A program made the translations under genes and the position numbers. From NCBI GenBank assembly GCA_045837725.1, contig JBEWZL010000278.1, forward strand, positions 248,001 through 312,000: DNA of 64,000 bases, read 5' to 3'. Shown here piece after piece: positions 35,583 to 47,348 of this stretch (position 1 is its first letter; each line of letters begins with the position of its first letter). The notes beneath the pieces are model-generated. The model did not search any database, was not told where the DNA came from, and was given only the letters and a program-made list of their open reading frames with translations. This DNA is from Vermamoeba vermiformis. Taxonomy: Eukaryota > Tubulinea > Echinamoebida.

Positions 35583-37273
35583 CTACGCGTACGAAGCAGG
35601 CGCCAAGAACACCCTGGCCCCTTGCCACTTGAAGGTGAGCACGCCGTCGAATGCCGTTCTGGGCACTCCAGCCTTGGCGTCGTCGATCAGTCCGACCTGG
35701 CGCGAGTAGTCGCTGAGCTCTGATTGGCTGCGGTAGATCAGCTTCACGTCACCAGGGCCACTGATCTCGGCCACACTCGACACCACGCGCGCACGTGCCA
35801 GTGTGGCTTGGAACTCGGGGGTCCAGCGGTCTTTGAGCAAGTAACTCAAGTCCTTGCTGTGCCAGTCCACTGCGCGGTCATTCAGCTTGATCGGCTTCAA
35901 GTGCTTGTCGTAGAACTGGCCGCCACTCGCGCCATTCTCGCCGAACGTGTACGTGCGACTCACCTCGGGGCGAATGCAGTCGCGGTTCTGTCAGCAGTCA
36001 GCTTCGTCATTGCCTAATTTGGAAATACATACGCGACGTTGCGCAGGTTCGCGCAGCCAATCGTCCCAATAGCCCGCAGGCCACTTGTCTTTCAGCTCAT
36101 TCCACAGCTGCTTGCTAAGTACAGAGTGGTCAGTGACACGTGTGACAGGTGTCAAACTGTGACTCACGTCAACATCCAGCCCAGTCCTGGGAAGAAATTG
36201 CTGCGGTACACGGCCTCGCTGTCATCCACCAACTTGCCCAGTCCGTTGTCGTTCCACGCTGTGACACGTGTCAATCAGAGGTGCGCACACACAGTCACAT
36301 TGGAGAGGTACTCACCCGAGATGCAGTAGAGCGATCGATCGGTGAACAAGAGCCACTGCAGCGCGGCAAAGTACGTGAAGAAGTCGGGTGCCACTTCAAT
36401 GTCCTCTTCGAGCAGAATCACCGAGCTGTACTGCAGCGTGTCAAACACGTGACTCAGCGCGAACTTGTAGTGTCCAGCGATCTACCAGGGTCAGCAAGGC
36501 AGACTGCAGTCACGTGACACTTACCTGATAGTACGCGGCTTGATTCTGCGGCACGTGCGCGGGCAGTGTGCGATTGGTGCGCTGCAAGTGAATGAGCGGA
36601 TGTGTCTCGCGCATGCGTGTGATCAGCGCAGTCACTTCGGGCTTTTGATCGTCTTGCGATACGATCACTGGGAAATTCTCCGTGGGCACTTGACTAAATA
36701 AGGAAATGTTATCTTCCTTTGCAGAACTCGGTGACTCGCGTACCTGAAGATCGAATTCAATGCGCGCTCCAAGTACTGTGGCCTATTGTAGGTAAATATG
36801 ACAATTGGAATGGGGTAGCGCGGCGTGGTTTCGATTAGTGGTGCGCGCGTAGTCTCTGGGCTTCCTTTGTTCGCTGCATAGTAAATATAATTAATATATG
36901 AGCATCATTAGTACCACTAAGTGTAACTAGCAATTATTAAATTATTACGCGCAGGAACAATTCAGTTACAAGATTAATACTGACGCGGATGCAGTCCCGT
37001 ACCTCTCGCCACCACCAAGTCCACGGTGAGTCGCTCTACTTTGTGCTCGAGCTCTTCGTATTGTCGCTTCAGCTCTTCGCGTCGCTTGGTCTCAGTTTTG
37101 AGCTCATCCATCAATTTATTCACGCTCTTATTGGACTTGTCGCCACACGCCTCGCCAGTGGAAGGTGCGAATAGGAAGTTAATAGTTAAAAATAATAGTG
37201 CGCCAGCGCCGATCAGAATAAATATTTTCGAGCGCAGCGAAATTGCGCGTCCTCTTTCGTGACGACCAATCAT
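35583..37273 (-). CDS. MGAT1: MGAT1-like N-acetylglucosaminyltransferase I
   Basis: GnT-I adds the first GlcNAc to Man5 N-glycans in the medial Golgi, opening hybrid/complex glycan synthesis. It is a type II membrane protein: a basic N-terminus ([12 protein letters not shown]), a signal anchor ([19 protein letters not shown]) and a coiled-coil stem. Catalytic features follow: [23 protein letters not shown], and [15 protein letters not shown], the metal-binding motif that reads EDD in animals and EED here. Next come the GLGWML region and a C-terminal [22 protein letters not shown] block. It ends at [10 protein letters not shown] and FLAPASYA. An upstream in-frame Met at 37477 would overlap RELCH and is rejected. 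About eight exons. Confidence 0.9.
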
Positions 37274-37434
37274 CGTTGCATTCCTATGTACACTAGTGTT
37301 GTAACTGCATGCAATAATGGGTGACGTTGAAGAGCAGTGCGGGGGATTTAATGTCGGGGGCGGGGAACAAATGTCGGGGCTACAGGGAAAGTTGTTGCCC
37401 GCAGTGGTCGTATTATTGTACAATAACAGTAACG

Positions 37435-40400
37435 ATGAGTCAACCTCAGGACAAACCAGTTGATACATCAGCTGCAACTGCTAGTCCTGGCTTGGATGCA
37501 GCAGTCGAGTACTTAGTGCAACAACGACTGTTGCTGACAGCCCTCGAGCTGCATCAAGAACTGCTCGAGCGCGGTGAAGAGAATAAGAGCTTGAAGCAGC
37601 TGTTCACCACTGGCAAGCTGCTCGATGAACTCAATGACAATGCAACCCATCCACTCAATCAGCAACTGGTACGTCGACCAGTCGTGCGCAGTACGAACAG
37701 CTATCAAGAGATGGACTCGCGCGTAGCACTGTTGGAATATGAGCTGCGTCAAGAGCGACAGACCACACAAGCACTGCGACAAGAGCTCTCACTGCTCTGG
37801 AATCGCAAAAAGAAAGAGGATCAAGCTACCGCCTCTGAAGGCGAGGCTGCTTATTCGCAATTAGAAAAGAGAGCACTGTCTTATTTAATCAAAAAGTTTT
37901 TATTGGATCAAGGCTTGAAATTAACCGCGATCAGTTTGACCGAAGAGGTAAGCACGACTAGCTCACTAAAATATTAGCAAAAATATATGCATTGTTTATA
38001 TGTGAATATGCGCATTATCAAACACTGCAGTCGCAAATTGAACGGCGACTACTATTTAATTGAAATAGAAAAAATCGGCTAATTTCAACTTACGCACCTT
38101 CACCATCGCATATTGACCAATCACGTGCATTGTAGCTCGAAGATTCTATGGACACGTGGACGAGTGTCGGACAGATGTTTGGTATCAACACTAAAGAACC
38201 CCCAAGTCTGATGTCGATCTACCGCTACTTCTACAACAGCGGCGAGAACAAATACGAATTCGGTTTCAAGGTACCTGCCCACGCACTGCGCGTGTACTGG
38301 TTGCACAGCTAATAATAGCCCCACAGGACGCACTGGACAAAGCCACGCGCGACAATGCGGCGCTGAAAGAACAACTGCGCGCCAAAGAAGAAGAGCTGCA
38401 GCGCGTGAAGCGTGACAACTTGAACGAGATTGAAGCACTGCACGCACAACTCACGCAACTCGATGAGCCCGTGCAAGCAGTGGTGAAGGGCGACATCATC
38501 TCGCTGGACGAGTTCAAGGCCCGCGTGACGCAGCTGAAGAGTGTGACCTCGCGCGAACAGAGTGGCAGCAGTGCGAGTGGTGCTCAGAGTGACAAGGCGA
38601 GTGTCAAGGACAAGAAAGACAGCAAGCCCAGCGAACACAGCGACAAGGAGGACAGCAAGCCCAGCGAACACAGCGACAAGGACAAGAAGATGCGCGTCAT
38701 CAAGAAGCGCGACTTGACCTCGCTGTTCCCGCGCGAAGAGGTCGGTGATGACACGAGCAAGCGCATCTCCGAACAGGTGACCAAGCTGCGCGTGATGGAA
38801 GAGAACAAAGAGTCGATCATTGACGTGCTGTCCACTGCACTGCCCTACATTGTCAGCGGTGTTATATTGAAGAAGCGCGAAGAGCTGATCCCCGTGCTGT
38901 TGATGGCCATCAGATTCCACCCTGTGGAAGAGAAGCGCACACAGCTCACACAGCTGCTGTTCAATCTCGTCAAGATACCCACCGAACACCAGCGCAAGTC
39001 GATATTGGATGGCTGGGAGTGGCTCGCACACCTGCAAGGCCCCGATCGTGTGGCGCAAGAGCTGTTGCCCTCGTGCTGGGAACAGATCAACAACAAGTAC
39101 GCTGAGCGTCGTGTGCTGGTGGCAGAGTGCGCGGGCAGATTGGGCAATGCAGTCACCGCGGAGATGCGTGCCTCGCTGCTCGTGTCCATCGTCACCTCGC
39201 TGTTGGGCGACACTGAGGCCCCTGTGCGCCGATCAGCCACCGCGAACTTGGCACGTCTGTTGCTGCCACGCCCTGACGACATTGAAGCTGCGCGTGTGGA
39301 CGAGAAGAAGTACAAAGATCTGCGCGACTTGTTGATGAAGACACTGCACGACAGCGACACGGAGGTGAAGAACATTGCGCGGCAAGTGCTCCTGCCCGTG
39401 TTCACGGATTGGGTGGAGCGCGAGGAGTACTTGTTCCCGAAATTCGCCAACTCGCTGCTCGAGGGCATTGGTGCTATTGTCAATGTAAGTACTGGTCACT
39501 GTTTGACACGTGTCACTCACCGTGCCGCAGAGACTTGCAAGCTTCAAGCGTCAAGACAAGAGCAAGCGCATTGAAGCCAAAGACACGCGCGAGCTCGAAC
39601 TGCACTGTCAACTGCTGAGCTACGTGATCAAGCACGGCCACGACTCGGTGATGACCAGCGCACCGTTCTATCGCAACGAAGAGATCGAAGAGCTGCACGA
39701 CACGGAGGTCAAGCTGCCTTCAGTCCCACACTTGGCTGCAGCGAGCAGTGCCGTGACTGCCGCAATCACACCAGCCAATGTCGTGAATGCTGCCGCGAGT
39801 TCTGGCGCGGACTATTTGACCGTGTTCAAGCCCAATGAGCGCCAATTCATTCGCAAGAAGTTTGACGATTTTATTGCCACACTGTACAGCGCTGAAGACA
39901 GTTACAAGACGTGGGGACCATTTGATTGGATGATCAACGATCTGCTCAACAAATTGATGGGCTACGTCATGGCAATTGACACGTGTTATGGTGACGTGGT
40001 CTATCAGCTCACCAATGTTGTCGCCACGCTGTGTGTCACCTTCACACCGGCATTCACTGAACGCGTGGTCAAGTCGAAGATTGAACGCCAGCTCAAACAG
40101 GTCAACACTGAAGAGGGTAAGTAGCCAGGTGTGACACGTGTCAATCAGCGGTGTCTAACGGTGCCACAGAGGACACGGATGTGCGCGAGATGAAGCGCGA
40201 GAGATTGGTGCAGTTCTACTTGGTGGGCGTGCTGTCACACTTGAAGAGCGAGGTGTTGATGGGCTTCTTGAAGGAGCTGTTGATGAACATTGCCCTCGGT
40301 GAGAAGGGCTGGAGCACCAAGAGCATTCAACTGCTGAGCGACAGTGTGGTGATGATCTGTCAGCAGAGCATGGAGAAGAAGGAACAAATTCTCAACATGC

Positions 40401-41250
40401 TGTGGGACCTGGTCGTCAATCCCTCGAGTGAAGTGCGCTTTGTGGTGATCAAAGTGATGCAGGCCATGATCACCATTCTCACGCACAACGAGCTCATGAA
40501 CAGAGTACTGCCCGCACTCGTCACCATGAGCTCCGATCCTGATCGCAAGGTGCGCATGGGCACCATCAAGACATTCACGCACTTGGCCTCCAACACCACC
40601 GACGAGGCCGTGCTTGCCAAGGTCGCCATTCCGCTCGAGAGCTTCTTGAACGACAGCAACTCCAAGACCGTGGTCGAGACACTCAACACACTCGTGCCCA
40701 TCATCCCCAATGTCTCGTCCAAGTTCCGCGACAGTTGTAAGTATCACGTGCTTGTTCGTGTTGCAGACGCGTGACTGACAGGTGTCAAACAGTCATCTTG
40801 AGCACGCTGATCAAGGTCACTGAGAACAACAACAGCAACAAGAAAGAGAGCGAGCGACGTGAAGTGGCCAATGCGCTGTTCGAGGCCTACCGCGCCTTCA
40901 ACGGAGTGCGCATGAACAAAGAGACTACGCAGCAGTTCATTCGCGGCCTCAAAGCCCTGCAGCGCGATGTGGATCTGCTCGGTCAGAATCGCAGTCTGCT
41001 CGGCATGATGGTGTCGGACATGGAGAAGGCACTGCAGTCCGCGAACAGACAAGAGACCGCACAACCTGCCGCGAGCAATCCACTCGGCATCAATCTCAGC
41101 ATGCTGGGCCTCGGTGGTGGCACTGTGACACCTGCCACTCAGACACCGGGCACTGCGGGCACTGCTGGCACACCCAACCCTGCACAGCCCAATGATCCCA
41201 ATGCACACGGCTTCATGGGCAACATGCTGTCGTACTTCAAGATGAATTAG
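37435..41250 (+). CDS. RELCH: RELCH (LisH, coiled-coil and HEAT repeat protein)
   Basis: RELCH binds Rab11 and promotes cholesterol transfer from recycling endosomes to the trans-Golgi. Exon 1 encodes a first LisH-like segment (AAVEYLVQQRLLLTALELHQELLERG), then a coiled coil. A second LisH-like motif (LIKKFLLDQGLKLTAISLTEE) leads into the family motif DTWTSVGQMFG. A Lys/Asp/Ser linker with two near-identical KPSEHSDKE units precedes a long HEAT array from about residue 340. The array includes QVTKLRVMEENKESIIDVLSTALPY-like, VLVAECAGRLG and VRRSATANLARLL segments. Six exons; introns at 39485-39532 and 40119-40168 each hold an exact TGACACGTGTCA. The C-terminal tail is Gly/Pro/Thr-rich. Confidence 0.85.
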
Positions 41251-41410
41251 TGCAATGTCTTTATTTGGGCATGCGCTACTGAGAGTAAAGCTATTTTTGT
41301 ACATAACTGCGCGTCATCCAGTAATACTGTTCACTGAACGAAGTGTCATCCGCGAGTTCGTGTCAATCCATGACATAGCAATGAGCACGTGATGTGCTAT
41401 AAATAGCTCA

Positions 41411-42567
41411 CTATTCCAAGAAGTTCTTGTACTGTGCAGGTGGGGGTGTCATGTGCTTCGGAACAAACTCCGCGCTGGTGACGCTAATTTTAGGCCGTGA
41501 CAGCAGTTTGGGAGTGACTGGCACTGGTGGCACTGCTGGCACGGGATTTGGTGGCGTGGTGGCACTGGTCTTCGGCTGCACGGGCTTGGGCTTGGCTGCG
41601 TTGTTATTGTTGTTATTTCCTTTTTTGGATCGCTCGCGGCGTTGAGATTTCTTCGGAGCAGTCTCCGTTGCAGAACTCTGACCACCAGCGTGAGGGGTCT
41701 GACCACCGCTCTGTGCGGCATTCTTCTTGAGCACGCGCTTGTACATGTTGCTGCTATTATTAGCACCACTGCTCGGCTCTGCTTTGTGCTCGCCCTTCTC
41801 ACTGCGCGCGTGCTGCTTGCCGCGACGATTGTTCCGCCGCGCATTGCGCTCCGCTTGTCTTTGCCGTTGTTTCTGGGCCTTGGCGCGCAGTTCATCGAGC
41901 AGTGGCGTGGAGGTCGGTGGTGCTGGTGGCATGCTGGTCGCGCGCTTGGTCACGTGCTCCTCTGGAGGCGGTCCCTGAACAAATGCAATGTAATCGGGCT
42001 CGGTGCTGATCGTGTTGAGCAGAGGGTCGCGCGGAGCAGTGGCAGCGAGTTCAACGCGCTGATAGGGCGCCCATTCGAGCTGCGCTTTGTGTTCAATGCC
42101 CTTGCTGTCCACAAATGCGTGGCCGTTGTACATCTGGTGGAACTTGTGCAGCGCATCGAACGAGACAAAGTTGAGGTAGGCACGCGAGGGTATTTCACGC
42201 GTAAGACTGCAGTATATTAATATGGCGTAATTAAGGGACAGTGCTCGTACTCAATGCACGATCAATATGCTGCATTGGAGCTCTTAATAGTAATAAAATG
42301 TGTTGTAATAATAGCGAGCGATTTTTAATAATACCAATTACGAGCTTCTATGATATGATTGCACAATACTTACGTCTTCTTGCCGGGCTGATAATAATAG
42401 AAATTGATCTGCGCGAGATGTGCCTCGATTGTCTTTTTGAAGTCTTCTTCGCTGAGATTGTACGGCAGTTTGCGCACTACTACTTTAGTCTTGCTGCGCG
42501 GTCGAGCATTGCTGTTGGTACTCACAGCACTGGTATTGTGCGCGCTAGTCGTGCTTGTGGTGCTCAT
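41411..42567 (-). CDS. UPF3: UPF3 nonsense-mediated decay factor
   Basis: UPF3 links exon-junction complexes to UPF2/UPF1 in nonsense-mediated decay and shuttles between nucleus and cytoplasm. A Ser/Thr-rich N-terminus leads to the Smg4/UPF3 RNP domain: KTKVVVRKLPYNLSEEDF, then INFYYYQPGKKT, and after one intron (about 42210-42373) SRAYLNFVSFDALHKF and VDSKGIEHKAQLEWAPYQ. The remainder is a basic, low-complexity Arg/Gln/Asn region with a run of asparagines, ending PAQYKNFLE. A short EJC-binding motif at the C-terminus could not be picked out. It is divergent from MTFMT with 102 bp between starts. Its presence implies NMD operates in this intron-dense genome. Confidence 0.88.
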
Positions 42568-42669
42568 TCTGGGCCGCAGATGTGATTAACTCGCGCGTGC
42601 AGCACCACGACTCATTGGTGGGGCTAGTTATAACTTATAGTAGTATTGCGTTGTAATAATTTGATTATC

Positions 42670-43977
42670 ATGTTTGCTACACGCGCAGTGCTCAACAAAC
42701 TGCGAACAAGCAGATCCCTGCAGCACCATCTGCTCAAAAAGGTTTGCACGCACCCAGCTAAATAATAGCAACCATTATATAATATTCCTGCAATATATCA
42801 GATATTATTTTTGACACTACTGACCGCTGTGTGTCCTCAGGCGCGCAAATCTGACTGGCGCGTGGTGCTGTTCGGCACCGATCAGTTCTCCGTGGCAGTG
42901 GCGGAACAACTCCGAGTGCGCGGGTGTAAGTCACGTGCTCAGCCCTATATTTAGCACTCACCAGTGTACCGCAGCCCAGTCCGAGTCCCCGACGCGTGTG
43001 AGTCTGTCAGTGGTGGTGCCGCAAGAACAGCGCTCAGTCAGCGCAGACCGCAAAGGCACACCTCTCGTGCACCCCTTGCGACACTGGGCACGTGCGCACC
43101 GTGTCAGCGCGTACACCTGGCACGAGGGGGGCGTGACTGAGGCGAGTGACACGTGTCAATTCGTGAACTCCATTGCAGACCTGGTGCTGGTAGCCTCCTT
43201 CGGCATGCTGGTGCCGAGTCACGTGATCAGTGGTGCCACCAGACCCCCGCTCAATGTGCACCCCTCGCTCTTGCCGCACTACTCGGGGGCTGCTCCGATT
43301 CGACGCGCCATGCTCCAGGGTGACACGTTGACAGGTACGCATTGACACCCCATTGACACTCTCTTCTGACATGTCACGTGACAGGCGTGTCAATCATCAC
43401 GCTGCACCCGACCAAATTCGACCAGGGCCTCATTGTCGATCAACTGCCGCTCCCGATCGATCCGTTCACTGAACCGTACCATCACGTGCTCACCAAGTGT
43501 GCGGTGCTCGGTGCAGACATGCTGATCGATCGTGTGTTGCCCAACTACGATGCCTATATTAGGCAAGCGCGACCACAGCCCGCGGGTCAGTACCGCCGCG
43601 CACCGAAGATCAAGCCTGACGAGGGTGTGATCACGTGGCAGTCAATGAATGCTAGACACGTGACCTGTCACTTCAATGCCCTGGGAGACAATCCAGGCGT
43701 GTACTGTCAACTGACAGCACCCCACGTGACACGTGTCAATCTGTTGCAAGTGTCACTCGCTGAAGACTCGCCGTTGACAGCAATCAGTGCCGCACAGGTG
43801 CCAGGTTCCGTGCTGTACGACAAGTCACGTGCTCGTCTGCTCGTCACGTGCGCGGAGAATTCCGTGGTGCAAGTGTCACGTGTGCAACTCGCTGGACGCC
43901 GCGCATTGACAGCTGTAGACTTTGCGAATGGTCAACGAATGGTCAACGGTCAGGTGTATCCCAAGCTGTTTCAGTGA
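42670..43977 (+). CDS. MTFMT: Mitochondrial methionyl-tRNA formyltransferase
   Basis: The enzyme formylates Met-tRNA for mitochondrial initiation using 10-formyl-THF. The N-terminus (MFATRAVLNKLRTSRSLQHH) is a clear mitochondrial presequence. The hydrolase domain includes WRVVLFGTDQFSVAVAEQL, then LVLVASFGMLVP, and NVHPSLLPHYSGAAPIRRA with the catalytic Asn and His. An FDQGLIVDQ segment stands where bacterial enzymes have LDTGD. The C-terminal tRNA-binding domain is degenerate. Five exons; two exact TGACACGTGTCA palindromes lie inside coding sequence at 43147 and 43727. The next gene, calcineurin A, is on the same strand 165 bp downstream, the first break in strand alternation. Confidence 0.88.
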
Positions 43978-44142
43978 AACTAAAGTCAGTGCACCGCGAC
44001 GATTTAAGGGCCAGGGACGACGAACATCAGTTTTGTTGAAATTTCAAAAACCGCTCGGTTTGTGAATTAAATCAGAATTGCCACAAGTGCAGCACAATAG
44101 CTGTAGATAACTTGCAATAGTATAGCGATACTATATATTCAT

Positions 44143-46298
44143 ATGGCGCAAGTAGAAATTGAACGTCCGATCAGGGTGGACGATCGGAAGATGAGCCAAG
44201 TCCCTCCGCCAGAGTGGTATCCACTGAGCACTGCGCAGCTGTTTGGCGCGCAATTTGATCTGGACGCGTACTGGCACGCCGCGAGTGTGGAGCAACAAGT
44301 GCGCGCAGTGCCGGACATTAAGGTGCTCAGAGAACACTTCAATCGCGAGGGCCGATTGCTCCCTGAACACGTGGCTATTATATTACACGAGGCAGAATTG
44401 TTGTTGAGGTATTTAATTATTTATTTCAATTTTTGAGCCAGATCTGACGGTTAAATTCGGCTCAGAAAAGATGAAACTCTGCTGCAACTCAAGGCCCCCG
44501 TGACCAGTAATCATTTAATACGCGCATATTCAGTACACTGCACTAACACTAATCCTTCGCCCTAGTATTTGGAGACATTCACGGCCAATATTTTGTAAGG
44601 CGCAGCAGATGCACCCAAGTACGCAACTGACCGACGATTGATTACTAGGACCTGGTGAATATATTCAATGCACTCGACACCTTCAACACACTGCCGCACG
44701 CAGCGACGCAGTACCTGTTCCTCGGCGACTACGTGGACCGCGGAGGTTTCGGGCTGGAAGTGGTGCTGCTGCTGCTGGCCCTGAAGATCAACTTTCCTAA
44801 TAAGGTATTTCTGCTGCGCGGCAATCACGAGTGTCGTCTGCTCGCCAAGCACTTCAACTTCTACAAAGGCAAGTCGTGCTGCACTGTATAGCGCTAGTAC
44901 TCATGCCACCACAGAGTTCATGGCCAAATTAGGCAATCAGTGGACTTCAGTGAACGTAGAACTCATGCAAAGCTTGCAACACTTGCGCGCGCAACATTTC
45001 AGTGAACCGCGCGTGTCAATCAGTGACGTGTCAGCCTTCCTGTTCGAGCACGTGATGGTCGCATTTGATTGGCTGGCACTCGCGGCCGTCATCGTCAACC
45101 AGGGCCAGAAATTCTTCGCGTGTCACGGGGGCCTGTCACCACAACTGACACGTGTCACTGACATTCAGCAGTTAAAGGTAACCTTGGTACCAAATAAGGA
45201 ATCGTGGCAATAATTTAACATCACGTGACAGCGGGGTGAAGAGCCTTCCAAAAAAGGAGCGATATGTGACCTGTAAGTGCTGCGGTGGTATATACCTAGC
45301 CTAATATACTCATGTCCATATTAGGATGTGGTCAGATCCGCTCGAAGACAACACGGCCAAGGGGCTGTCAGAGAGTGACATGCGCGAGTGGCTCGAGGTA
45401 GAATTCGTTGAAAATCCGTATCGCGGCTGTGGCCAGGTAGACACTTCTAAATTTGGTAGTCACGTGACTGAACAGGTGTACGACAGGTCTACGGCTATGC
45501 GGCTATAAATAGATTTCTGACCGAGAACGATCTGACCATGATCGTGCGTGCTCACGAAGTCAGTCAGGTAATTCATGAACGGCGATCGATCAGCTGCAAA
45601 GATGTCAGTGTGTAACTCTCATGTGATCTTTGCAGACAGGCTACGAATTTCACTGGCTCGAACAGCAGTCGCAGCGCACTGAGCCCCTCGTCGTGACGCT
45701 GTTCAGGTGAGTGCTAAAAATAACTCGTTCATGAATCGCTGACCCACGTGCAGTGCCCCGCACTATCTGGACATGTTCAAGAACCAAGCAGCTGTGATGC
45801 ACGTGCTCGACCAGGGCTACAAGTTCGCGCAGTTCAAGCACGTGCCTCATCCCTTCACACTGCCCTCGTCCATCAACGCCATTGCGCACACCTTGCCCGA
45901 GGTCACTGAGAAAGGTACGTTCACTGAACTACGTGTGACACTTTGACACTGATCACGTGACAGTGGTGGAGGTGATTGTGACCATTCTGAATCTCATCAC
46001 ACCGAGCGAGGAAGAAGTGCTTGAAGAACAGGATGCCAAGCGTGCCCGTGCACTCAATTTGTTCCGCAGCAAAGTGTTGCAAGTCACGCAGCTCAAGCGC
46101 GCAGTGCAGAGCATTCGTGAGGCGCGCAATCACGAACTGGCCCTCTCTGTGCAGGGCGATGTGGGATTTGAAAAGGCAAAAGAAATTGACGCCAAGAACG
46201 AGATGATTCCTGGGGCACAACCAGCCGCAGTGCCAGAGAAGGACAGCATTCAGTTCAACTCCGCTCTTTCATTTTGGAAGAAAATAGCCAAGAAATAA
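44143..46298 (+). CDS. PPP3C: Calcineurin A (PP2B) catalytic subunit
   Basis: This is a Ca2+/calmodulin-dependent Ser/Thr phosphatase. Metal-binding motifs are complete: [40 protein letters not shown] and VRAHE. Calcineurin-specific features are the MWSDPLEDN loop, the NPYRGCGQ motif, [15 protein letters not shown] and SPHP-like [10 protein letters not shown]-terminal helix after [21 protein letters not shown] corresponds to the B-subunit/calmodulin and linker region; a distinct autoinhibitory segment is not clear. About ten exons. The substrate tunnel reads SAPHYLDMF where animal proteins have SAPNYLDVY. An exact TGACACGTGTCA lies in coding sequence at 45146. Downstream lies the repeat island. 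Confidence 0.88.
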
Positions 46299-46367
46299 AT
46301 TGCAAGGTGTAAATAAATGTTGTAGAGCTTGCATAAGGCCCTGGATCTAAACTTCTTTTGCTTTTGA

Positions 46368-46612
46368 GCGGCGGACGTCCTGTCCGCCAAAAATTTTTCA
46401 TCCGTCCGTGGACATTGCGTCCGTCCGAGGTCGCTGCGTCCGCTGATGTTAGTAATTGACCAACTTATACCAAACTCGGCCATTAGCATCAGTGGACCCA
46501 AGAAGCACTACTATTGGCGTCAGGAGGCTTTGGGCTAACCGCCAGAGGCTGAAAATGGCAATGTTCTGCAAAGAACTTAAGTACTAGAACTTTGTTCTAT
46601 TGGCTGCAATAC
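46368..46612 (+). repeat. Diverged direct repeat, copy 1
   Basis: A segment of about 245 bp reappears at 48187-48423 in the same orientation. Shared landmarks in order: CCAAAAATTTTT, GATGTTAGTAATTGACCAAC, GCCATTAGCA, CAGTGGACCCAA, GAGGCTGAAAATGGCAATG, TCTGCAAAGAAC and GCTGCAATAC. By eye, identity is near 80 percent outside the minisatellite part. Copy 1 has one more 19-nt unit than copy 2. No coding potential. Confidence 0.75.
46404..46441 (-). repeat. 19-nt GGAC/GTCC minisatellite, cluster A (inverted)
   Basis: Two tandem 19-nt units (46404-46422 and 46423-46441) have, on the minus strand, the form GGACGCAATGTCCACGGAC. Related partial units extend to the left at 46372-46389. Each unit contains GGAC and GTCC arms able to pair within one strand. 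Confidence 0.7.
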
Positions 46613-46961
46613 CATTGAAACTTTGGAAACACCTAGACCTATCACTATCTAACAAGAAAATATAAGTAATCATCAAAGATATTGTAGTGGCAGCAATTTG
46701 TAAATTTTCAGCATTAAGTATGAACCCACCCACCAGCACATGTTTGGTACAACACAACTATATGTATTTTATGCAACCCTGAACTTTGGCTACAATACAT
46801 TGTCACCTAGCTATGAAATTTTTTTTGAATCATCCATGCTTTTTTATGTTGTAACTTTGTCCAGTTGGTGGCAAACCTTGTTATAATGAAGGGATATGCT
46901 TAATCATATACATGGCATATAGAAATCTTATTAAAATCTTCATACTATATGATGTATGGTC

Positions 46962-47016
46962 GGCGGACGCACGGTCCGTGGCGGACGTCCAATTTTTGCC
47001 GGACGGGACGTCCGCC
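46962..47016 (+). repeat. GGACG minisatellite, cluster B
   Basis: Three imperfect units of 16-19 nt, each beginning GGACG (about 46964, 46983 and 47001). The stretch AATTTTTGCCGGACGGGACG resembles the minus strand of cluster A next to its A/T spacer, so A and B share more than the unit itself. Confidence 0.6.
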
Positions 47017-47280
47017 AGCCAGTACAAGCTGTTGTCACCATCTATGACACTTGTGCCAGCAAATCTAAGTGTCAGTCTGTTAGTTATGGTGAGAAAAAAA
47101 GAGTGATTCTCCCCTTGAATTTTACCAATGGAGGTCCAGTGTGGCCGGCCAAGCCTTTGTGGCCAGGTATGTATGTATGGTACAAGGCACCAACTGGTGT
47201 GTCTGTACATATGAGGCATTAATATACATATTACTGAAGCATTGAGTGATAACAAACCACTAGTAACTGACATTCAGAAA

Positions 47281-47325
47281 AATAAAAAAATGGCAGACAG
47301 CAGGAATTGAACCTGGGACTGTATG
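47281..47325 (-). repeat. tRNA-like B-box segment, copy 1 (possible SINE fragment)
   Basis: On the minus strand, CCCAGGTTCAATTCCTG (B box at 47303-47313) matches the polymerase III B-box consensus GWTCRANNC. It is followed by a TCTGC and T-rich stretch. The same arrangement recurs at 47925-47975. No cloverleaf could be drawn, so this is not a tRNA gene. Confidence 0.4.
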
Positions 47326-47348
47326 GCTACTCAGAGGAGGTTGTCTTG

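Larger units (their letters stand above)
3600..45157. repeat. Dispersed 12-nt palindrome TGACACGTGTCA (14 exact copies)
   Basis: Exact copies start at 3600, 26977, 27176, 27505, 30257, 30955, 31235, 31412, 36262, 39504, 40132, 43147, 43727 and 45146. Ten are in introns and four in coding exons. One-mismatch forms add several more (32642, 36134, 36142, 39983). Random expectation for one exact 12-mer in 64 kb is about 0.004. The core is a CACGTG E-box. Confidence 0.85.

Noticed and set aside
37274-37477. N-terminal extension of MGAT1 from Met at 37477
   Set aside because: It would overlap the RELCH start and disrupt the type II anchor layout that begins cleanly at 37273.
38309-39058. 249-codon minus-strand frame
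   Set aside because: Antisense to the RELCH HEAT region; no family features.
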